Assembly: GCA_011065065.1 (NCBI GenBank)
Contig: JAAKFL010000061.1
Span: 1 to 9,900 of the forward strand
Reading direction: 5' to 3'
DNA from: Chlamydiota bacterium
Lineage (GTDB): Bacteria; Chlamydiota; Chlamydiia; Chlamydiales; SLFE01
Length of the DNA: 9,900 bases
This document shows, in pieces, positions 5,538-9,900 of the stretch. A program made the position numbers and the translations under genes. The notes under the pieces were generated by a model. That model ran no database searches. It was not told the DNA's origin and saw only the letters and a list, made by a program, of their open reading frames with translations. Position 1 is the first letter of the stretch. Each line of letters begins with the position of its first letter.

Positions 5538-7628
5538 ATGGAAATTGCTGAAAAGCAAGAGTTTAAGGAATCTCATGACCATCCCGAATGGCTCCAGAGC
5601 GTTCTCATTGTTGATGATGAACCGATGACTGTTGAAGCGCTCCAACTCACTTTAGAAGGTGTTGGATTAGAGGTATATAAGGCTGAGTGCGGAGAAGAAG
5701 CTCTCAAAATCATCGAAAGAACTCCACTTGCTGTGATTATCTGTGACCTAAATCTCCCTGATATCACCGGACTAGAGGTCCTTAAGCAAGCCATGGTTTT
5801 GCAGCCCAACACAAGTCGAATTGTCATTACGGGGACGGCTAACCTCAATATCGCGGCAGATCTGATCAATATCACGCATGTTTCCCACTTTATCTTAAAG
5901 CCTTGGGACTACAATGTCTTAGTTCAGGCAGTTGAAAGTTCAGTAGAGAAATTTAATTTACTCCGAGAAAATCGCCGCCTAAATGAATTAACCTCATCTC
6001 AAACCAACGAATTGAAAAAAAATCACGAGAATTTGCAGCACGAACTGGCGATTGGCGGACGAGTTCAGAATTTGCTACTAGAAGGAAAAGTTCCCCACGA
6101 TATTCCCGGAACTGAAATCACCGGATTGACCGTCCCCTCGAAAGTTGTTGATGGAGATTTTTACGACTTTTATCATTCTGCTCCTCACATTCTTGATTTT
6201 GTGATTGGCGATGTGATGGGAAAAGGGCTTCCTGCAGCCTTAGTGGGAACAGCCATGAAATTTCAGCTAGCACGTTTTGCAGCTCCTTCTATCCACCCTC
6301 TTGCTCATCAAAAGAACAAAGGTTGGCATTTAGATCTCATGGAACCTCACGACATTTTGAAAGAGGTCAATAATGAGATTTACACCTCGCTAGTCAAGCT
6401 GGAACACTTTGTCTCGCTCCTTTATGGACGATTCAATTTCAAAAACCAAACATTCACCTATGTTGATTGCGGATCAACCAAACCCCTTCACTATCAGAAG
6501 GATAAACAAAGGATAACGACGATTGCGGGAGATAATTTTCCCTTAGGAATTGGAACAGAGAATGAGATCTATCGTCAGAAAAAAATCAAGTTCGAAAAAG
6601 ATGACTTGATTGTCTTCTATTCAGACGGAGTCAGCGAAGCTCAGTCTCCAAACGGAGAATTATTTGGGACAAAGCGTCTTGAGGCACTGATTGAACAGCA
6701 CCACCATCGAGATCCTAATGAACTCATGGAACTCATCAAACGTCAGGTCTCACACTTTGCCCAAAAAGAGACCTTTGATGACGATTTAACCCTATTAATT
6801 TTCAAAATCAAAGATTCTTCGCATTTAGAAAACGCTATTTCCCGCGATATTGCCAGATTCAACAGTCACCTTTCGCAACTCAAAGCCATCCGAAAATTTG
6901 TCGAAGCATTTTGCATCAAAGTGATGGATCAATTAACCAGTGTTTCCAATCTTCTTGAACTTGTCGTCGATGAAGTCTTTTGCAATATCGTCCAACACGG
7001 GTATAAGGGAGAAAGTGGAAATGAAGTCATTATTCAAGCTGATTATCTTGATGACTGCATCATTTTAGAGATTTTGGACCAAGGTAAACCATTTGATCCT
7101 TCAGAAATTGAACATCCAAATTTAGTTGGTAAAAAGGATGAAGGATTTGGATTTTATCTTGTGAAAGATGTGGCTGATAAAATTTCCTATCAACGAAAGA
7201 AATCAGCAAACGGGTGGAACTGTTTAAGAATTACAAAAAAAATCGGTTATCAAGGGATGGATATGGAACTCTCACATTACAATAAAAATGACATCATCGT
7301 GATTACATTAGAAGGTGAAAACTTAGATGCTCGAGAGTCACCTGACTTTAAACAAAGGGTGAACGATTTAATCTCTAAGGAAGGATCCCACAATGTGATT
7401 CTCGATCTTGGATTATTAAATTTCATTGATAGTACTGGGTTAGGAAGTTTCCTCTCCATCATGCGGAGTTTAAATACTGCACACGGGAATATGAAACTGG
7501 CAAATATGTCAAATCCGATACGCACGATCTTCGAGCTTGTATGTATGCATAAAATCTTTGATATCTATGATTCAGTCGATGATGCGATCGCAGCTTTTCA
7601 TAACGAAAAAGCGGGTAAAAAAGACTAA
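5538..7628 (+). CDS. Single-chain partner-switching regulator: REC, PP2C/SpoIIE phosphatase, RsbW-type kinase and STAS domains
   Basis: This is a cytoplasmic regulator combining four domains. REC spans about 20-140, with acidic residues D26/D27, phosphoacceptor D70 (CDLNLPD), T98 and K121 (LKPW). A short linker helix (about 140-172) leads to a PP2C/SpoIIE phosphatase (about 173-425) with metal-site motifs VDGDF (204-208), GDVMGKG (224-230), YSDGVSEA (361-368) and DDDLTLL (414-420). A HATPase_c/RsbW-type kinase follows (about 435-570) with N box ELVVDEVFCNIVQH (474-487), DQGKPFDP (514-521) and a glycine-rich GFGFYLVKD (536-544). The STAS domain (about 576-690) has DSTGLG (631-636), where S632 is the predicted phosphoserine. 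In known systems the kinase phosphorylates the STAS antagonist, the phosphatase reverses it, and the antagonist frees a sigma factor, anti-sigma factor or other partner. Pseudomonas HsbR has REC-PP2C-HATPase with a separate STAS protein HsbA; here all are fused. No target gene or cognate sensor kinase lies in the window. Confidence 0.92.
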   Translation: MEIAEKQEFKESHDHPEWLQSVLIVDDEPMTVEALQLTLEGVGLEVYKAECGEEALKIIERTPLAVIICDLNLPDITGLEVLKQAMVLQPNTSRIVITGTANLNIAADLINITHVSHFILKPWDYNVLVQAVESSVEKFNLLRENRRLNELTSSQTNELKKNHENLQHELAIGGRVQNLLLEGKVPHDIPGTEITGLTVPSKVVDGDFYDFYHSAPHILDFVIGDVMGKGLPAALVGTAMKFQLARFAAPSIHPLAHQKNKGWHLDLMEPHDILKEVNNEIYTSLVKLEHFVSLLYGRFNFKNQTFTYVDCGSTKPLHYQKDKQRITTIAGDNFPLGIGTENEIYRQKKIKFEKDDLIVFYSDGVSEAQSPNGELFGTKRLEALIEQHHHRDPNELMELIKRQVSHFAQKETFDDDLTLLIFKIKDSSHLENAISRDIARFNSHLSQLKAIRKFVEAFCIKVMDQLTSVSNLLELVVDEVFCNIVQHGYKGESGNEVIIQADYLDDCIILEILDQGKPFDPSEIEHPNLVGKKDEGFGFYLVKDVADKISYQRKKSANGWNCLRITKKIGYQGMDMELSHYNKNDIIVITLEGENLDARESPDFKQRVNDLISKEGSHNVILDLGLLNFIDSTGLGSFLSIMRSLNTAHGNMKLANMSNPIRTIFELVCMHKIFDIYDSVDDAIAAFHNEKAGKKD
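7251..7265 (+). promoter_or_regulatory. Internal ribosome-binding-site-like sequence and ATG at the start of the STAS domain
   Basis: Within the regulator gene, AAGGG (7252-7256) lies six bases before an in-frame ATG at 7263, which is codon 576. Initiation there would yield a 121-residue free STAS protein beginning MELSHYNKNDIIVITLEG, which looks like the natural N-terminus of a stand-alone RsbV/SpoIIAA-type antagonist. A further in-frame ATG lies two codons earlier, at 7257. Use of this start is inferred from spacing and domain position only. Confidence 0.35.
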
Positions 7629-7683
7629 GAGGCTGTTTGATTAATGGCTCATATGATAAAAACATCAATGACACATAACTTAT

Positions 7684-7710
7684 TTGAAATGACGATTTAA
7701 TTTCAAGGAG
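7684..7710 (+). promoter_or_regulatory. Ribosome-binding site of the small secreted protein within a short dyad
   Basis: AAGGAG (7705-7710) is the strongest Shine-Dalgarno sequence in the window. A 7-bp dyad, TTGAAAT (7684-7690) and ATTTCAA (7700-7706), with a 9-base loop abuts and touches its first two bases. The dyad is AT-rich and may be fortuitous; it could modestly limit ribosome access. Confidence 0.4.
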
Positions 7711-7715
7711 TAGTT

Positions 7716-7922
7716 ATGAAAAAAGTATATATTCTTATGTTAACGGGAACATTGGTACTGGGTACCTTAAGTGCCGATTACCGCGGAGGGACTTACACTC
7801 CGAAAAGATATCAAGGGAACTATCAAATTCAGCATGATAATTCCAAAAAGACCAGCGACTGCCCTGCATGTCGGGCTAAGGCTGGGAAGAACTATTACAA
7901 AACGAGACCACAAAACCGCTAA
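7716..7922 (+). CDS. Small secreted basic protein with a CPAC motif, function unknown
   Basis: This encodes 68 residues. Residues 1-20 form a classical signal peptide: MKK, a hydrophobic core, and an LSA ending with likely cleavage before D21. The mature part of about 48 residues is Tyr-, Lys- and Arg-rich, ends in a basic tail (KTRPQNR), and has one cysteine pair, CPAC, at 49-52. CxxC could be a disulfide, metal site or haem-independent redox motif; the protein is too short to be a thioredoxin fold and lacks the CxxCH haem motif. A strong AAGGAG ribosome-binding site at 7705-7710, five bases before the ATG, supports real expression. The next gene begins 26 bp after its stop in the same direction, so the two are probably cotranscribed. 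I do not recognise the family. Confidence 0.7.
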   Translation: MKKVYILMLTGTLVLGTLSADYRGGTYTPKRYQGNYQIQHDNSKKTSDCPACRAKAGKNYYKTRPQNR

Positions 7923-7948
7923 AAACAATTTATGGGTGGGCCACTGTT

Positions 7949-9595
7949 ATGAAAAAGCTATTGTTACTCTTGATTTTTGCCGCAATCATAGGGCTGGGAA
8001 TCGGGTTGTTCTATTATTGGCCCGAAATTGATCAAGAACTTTCGAAATTTTACAGTGGTCCAACCGAAGAAGTCTATTTTGAAGAAGATGTCGAGGAAAC
8101 AAATGTTCCTCCCGAAGGTGATGAGGAAGAGACATTTGAATTCGAAGAGGAGACATCTGAAAACTTAGTGGCCCTCGCTGCGGAAGTGATCCATGAAGAT
8201 CCCAAACAAAGTTGGATATATCTTCAACAAGCTCTTGAAAAGGATCCTTCAAACACCAATATCCACATTTATCGTGCACGGATATTGGAAAGTGCAGGGA
8301 AACCAAGTTTGGCTCAAGAGGAGTATGAGTTAGCTTTTGCTGAAAAATCGGAAAGTGCTCCCTATACTGATCAATATGCCGGATTTCTTATTCGGCGCGG
8401 AGAATACAATGAAGCGCAAAATCTTCTCAATGATCACCTAAAACCTCCTTCTTCAGACAGCATTTGGCTAAAAGCTTTGTTCTTAAACAAGGTCTATCAA
8501 CCAATTCCCTTCCAATGGTCTTACCACCGCATCCCAAAAGGGCATGCGAAACCGCTTATTCATTATGTCCTCCAGCTCCCTAAAGGCCAATTTTGGAACG
8601 GGACAGAATATGAAAAAGTCAATTACGGACAGGATTATCTTGAAAACCAACAAATCACTTTTTGGCTACAGCTACTTGAAGCCTTAAACCATGACAAAAA
8701 TCTTTTTGCACAGAGACTTATTGATGAAAGCCCTTTCCAATCAGAATCCTGGAACCCACAACTGGAAATTAATATTGCGCGGATCCTCAATTACAAACTC
8801 AATCGCACGCTCACTATCGATAGGAGGGCTCCGGTTTTCAACCGTTTCAACAAATCCGCTCAAAAAATGACTCCATTGACTTATGTGTTAGAAGGACTGG
8901 CTGAAAATGAAGAGAATACGTCAAACACCACACTTCCTAACGATGCCAGGGCTCTTTTGTTAAGCTCTGAAATTTTCACAGTGGCTCTTCTGGATGCAAA
9001 ATGGAATGAAGCGGCCCTTCAGCTCCATAAGGTAAAACGCTATCCTTCTAGCTTCCCGAAAAACCTTGCCCACCATTTTGCTTTGATTCTGAGAAAGCAT
9101 CGTGGAGATCAAGCTGCGCTTGAATTTGCTGAAAATCAAGAACCGACCCCTCAATTGGACCTTCTCATTGCAGAGCTTCGTCTTGAAACGAGTGATAAGA
9201 ATCTTGCGATGAACCAGCTTCACCATTTGTCCCAACAGCCAGGTGACATCGGATTGCATGCGTCTCAGTTGTTGGCCGAAGCCTACATTGAGATGCAAGA
9301 GTACCAAAAAGCGAAGGAATTCATTGAGAGAACTCCGCACCTTGCCCAAGACACCTCGGGTCAAGAACTGATGGCACAGATCTTTTTGGACCAAGATCAG
9401 CCCGAATTAGCTTCAAGGATCTATGCGGGAATTGTGGATCAGTCTCAAGTAGCGAAAGAATATCTCGCTCAAAAAGCGATCGACGAACGGGATTGGGAAC
9501 GAGCACGTGAGTTGTCAGAACAGCTTGCGGCAGAGTTTCCGGAGAACAAGGAATATCAGAGAAACCTCAAGTATGCTTTGTTTAAGCTTCAATAG
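7949..9595 (+). CDS. Membrane-anchored TPR-like repeat protein with acidic linker
   Basis: This encodes 548 residues. An N-terminal hydrophobic helix (about 4-24, after MKK) with no obvious cleavage site or lipobox should anchor the protein with its body outside the cytoplasm. Residues 40-71 are a highly acidic linker: 17 of 32 are Asp or Glu and none are Lys or Arg. From about 73 to 160 there are TPR-like helix pairs (YLQQALEKDPSNTNIHIYRA; AQEEYELAFA; GEYNEAQNLL). A less regular middle (about 165-330) follows, then further TPR-like units from about 340 to the end (KWNEAALQLHKV; AEAYIEMQEYQKAKEFIE; DQPELASRIYAGIV; RDWERARELSEQLAAEFPEN). Such folds usually scaffold protein complexes, in this case probably in the periplasm; no enzymatic motif is visible. 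The ribosome-binding site is poor (GGGTGGG, 7934-7940), consistent with dependence on the small upstream gene. Partner and role are unknown. Confidence 0.8.
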   Translation: MKKLLLLLIFAAIIGLGIGLFYYWPEIDQELSKFYSGPTEEVYFEEDVEETNVPPEGDEEETFEFEEETSENLVALAAEVIHEDPKQSWIYLQQALEKDPSNTNIHIYRARILESAGKPSLAQEEYELAFAEKSESAPYTDQYAGFLIRRGEYNEAQNLLNDHLKPPSSDSIWLKALFLNKVYQPIPFQWSYHRIPKGHAKPLIHYVLQLPKGQFWNGTEYEKVNYGQDYLENQQITFWLQLLEALNHDKNLFAQRLIDESPFQSESWNPQLEINIARILNYKLNRTLTIDRRAPVFNRFNKSAQKMTPLTYVLEGLAENEENTSNTTLPNDARALLLSSEIFTVALLDAKWNEAALQLHKVKRYPSSFPKNLAHHFALILRKHRGDQAALEFAENQEPTPQLDLLIAELRLETSDKNLAMNQLHHLSQQPGDIGLHASQLLAEAYIEMQEYQKAKEFIERTPHLAQDTSGQELMAQIFLDQDQPELASRIYAGIVDQSQVAKEYLAQKAIDERDWERARELSEQLAAEFPENKEYQRNLKYALFKLQ

Positions 9596-9606
9596 AAAAT
9601 TTTAAC

Positions 9607-9670
9607 GCAAAGAAGCAAAGAAAAACAATTAAAAATTCTTTGCGCCTTTGCTTCTTTGCTTCTTTGCTTC
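9607..9670. repeat. GCAAAGAA-type hairpin with a short tandem 8-mer
   Basis: GCAAAGAAGCAAAG (9607-9620) is perfectly inverted at 9646-9659, with a 25-base loop. A competing inner pairing joins GCAAAGAA (9615-9622) and TTCTTTGC (9636-9643). The right arm continues as three tandem copies of TTTGCTTC (9647-9670), so this arm has gained units the left arm lacks. It begins 11 bp after the stop of the TPR-like gene and could serve as its transcript end, although no U tract follows. It is built like the element at 7-81, from short 8-9-nt subunits arranged as a palindrome. Confidence 0.75.
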
Positions 9671-9718
9671 TCCTAAATAACAAAATTACAAGTTACTTAT
9701 TATAAACTATTTAAAAAC

Positions 9719-9751
9719 ATCCTGTCCATCCTAACTATCCTTTTTATCCTG
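9719..9751 (-). repeat. Degenerate reverse-oriented TATCCTG units next to the tandem array
   Basis: Four diverged units with about 8-nt spacing (ATCCTGTC, CATCCTAA, CTATCCTT, then a TTATCCTG at 9744-9751) read as the reverse complement of the CAGGATAA array that starts at 9763. The last unit pairs perfectly with the first array unit across an 11-base loop. They look like an older, decayed arm of a palindromic element whose other arm has expanded. Confidence 0.7.
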
Positions 9752-9762
9752 TTTCCCTAGCA

Positions 9763-9900
9763 CAGGATAACAGGATAACAGGATAACAGGATAACAGGAT
9801 AACAGGATAACAGGATAACAGGATAACAGGATAACAGGATAACAGGATAACAGGATAACAGGATAAAAGGATAAAAGGATAAAAGGATAAAAGGATAAAA
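9763..9900. repeat. 8-bp tandem satellite array, CAGGATAA then AAGGATAA, truncated by the window end
   Basis: Thirteen exact consecutive copies of CAGGATAA occupy 9763-9866, followed by four exact copies of AAGGATAA (9867-9898) and the start of another at the window edge. There are no spacers and no unit-to-unit variation except the single C-to-A switch. Because 8 is not a multiple of 3, every plus-strand frame meets TAA within 24 bases, while the minus strand is open in all frames and would read as repeats of LSCYPVIL. No gene accompanies it. The region 9596-9900 otherwise contains only the hairpin at 9607-9670. Confidence 0.95.

Noticed and set aside
5573..5875. 100-residue minus-strand open frame opposite the receiver domain
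   Set aside because: The receiver domain on the plus strand has full motif support; the reverse frame is a by-product.
7629..7715. Promoter or terminator between the regulator and the small secreted gene
   Set aside because: TATGAT at 7652-7657 resembles a -10 box but has no matching -35 hexamer, and no stable hairpin with a T tract is present; the small 5-bp dyad TGTTT/AAACA is too weak.
7771..8031. 86-residue plus-strand open frame bridging the small gene and the TPR-like gene
   Set aside because: It overlaps two better-supported genes in another frame, lacks a ribosome-binding site, and reads as a shadow.
8960..9394. 144-residue minus-strand open frame
   Set aside because: It lies wholly inside the TPR-like gene, opposite strand, with no recognisable features or ribosome-binding site.
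9763..9900. CRISPR array
   Set aside because: The unit is 8 bp with no spacers and no cas genes; it is a simple satellite.
9763..9900. Minus-strand coding region for an LSCYPVIL repeat protein
   Set aside because: It is open only because the 8-bp unit contains no reverse-strand stops; there is no start, ribosome-binding site or non-repetitive coding flank.
1..9900. tRNA, rRNA or riboswitch
   Set aside because: I saw no cloverleaf with a GTTCRA-type arm, no rRNA segments and no recognisable riboswitch core in the intergenic regions.

Overview
The window holds six protein-coding genes plus an unusual density of short intergenic repeats. The DNA is AT-leaning. The gene content (a periplasmic-peptide uptake system, membrane-anchored exported proteins, a partner-switching regulator) fits a diderm bacterium. 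The enlarged OppB/OppC-type permeases with a long OppA-type protein and no adjacent ATPase genes remind me of chlamydial/PVC-group Opp loci, but that is a memory-based impression, so taxonomy stays low confidence.

Layout. Positions 1-242 contain two strong palindromic elements and no gene. Positions 243-5257 on the minus strand are a tight three-gene operon, transcribed in the order solute-binding protein, OppB/YejB-type permease, OppC/YejE-type permease. The second gene starts immediately after the first stop, and the third overlaps the second by ATGA. All three proteins are unusual. The binding protein has a membrane anchor and an ideal heptad coiled-coil stalk in place of a cleavable or lipoprotein signal, and both permeases carry large extra segments in the first external loop. 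No ATPase gene is present. Positions 5258-5537 are a divergent intergenic region with degenerate copies of an AGGATA/TATCCT repeat.

Positions 5538-7628 (+) encode one 696-residue protein with receiver, PP2C/SpoIIE phosphatase, HATPase_c/RsbW-type kinase and STAS domains: a complete partner-switching module in one chain, like HsbR fused to HsbA. An internal ribosome-binding-site-like sequence and ATG lie exactly at the kinase/STAS boundary. Positions 7716-7922 (+) encode a small secreted CPAC-motif protein of unknown function. Positions 7949-9595 (+) encode a membrane-anchored, acidic-linker, TPR-like repeat protein; these two genes are probably cotranscribed.

Positions 9596-9900 are non-coding: a GCAAAGAA-type hairpin with a short tandem 8-mer, then an 8-bp tandem array (13 CAGGATAA followed by at least 4 AAGGATAA) that runs off the window. 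The best candidates for something new are the one-chain partner switch with a possible internal STAS start, the architecturally enlarged peptide transporter with a coiled-coil-tethered binding protein, and the active-looking 8-bp satellite with degenerate relatives elsewhere in the window.
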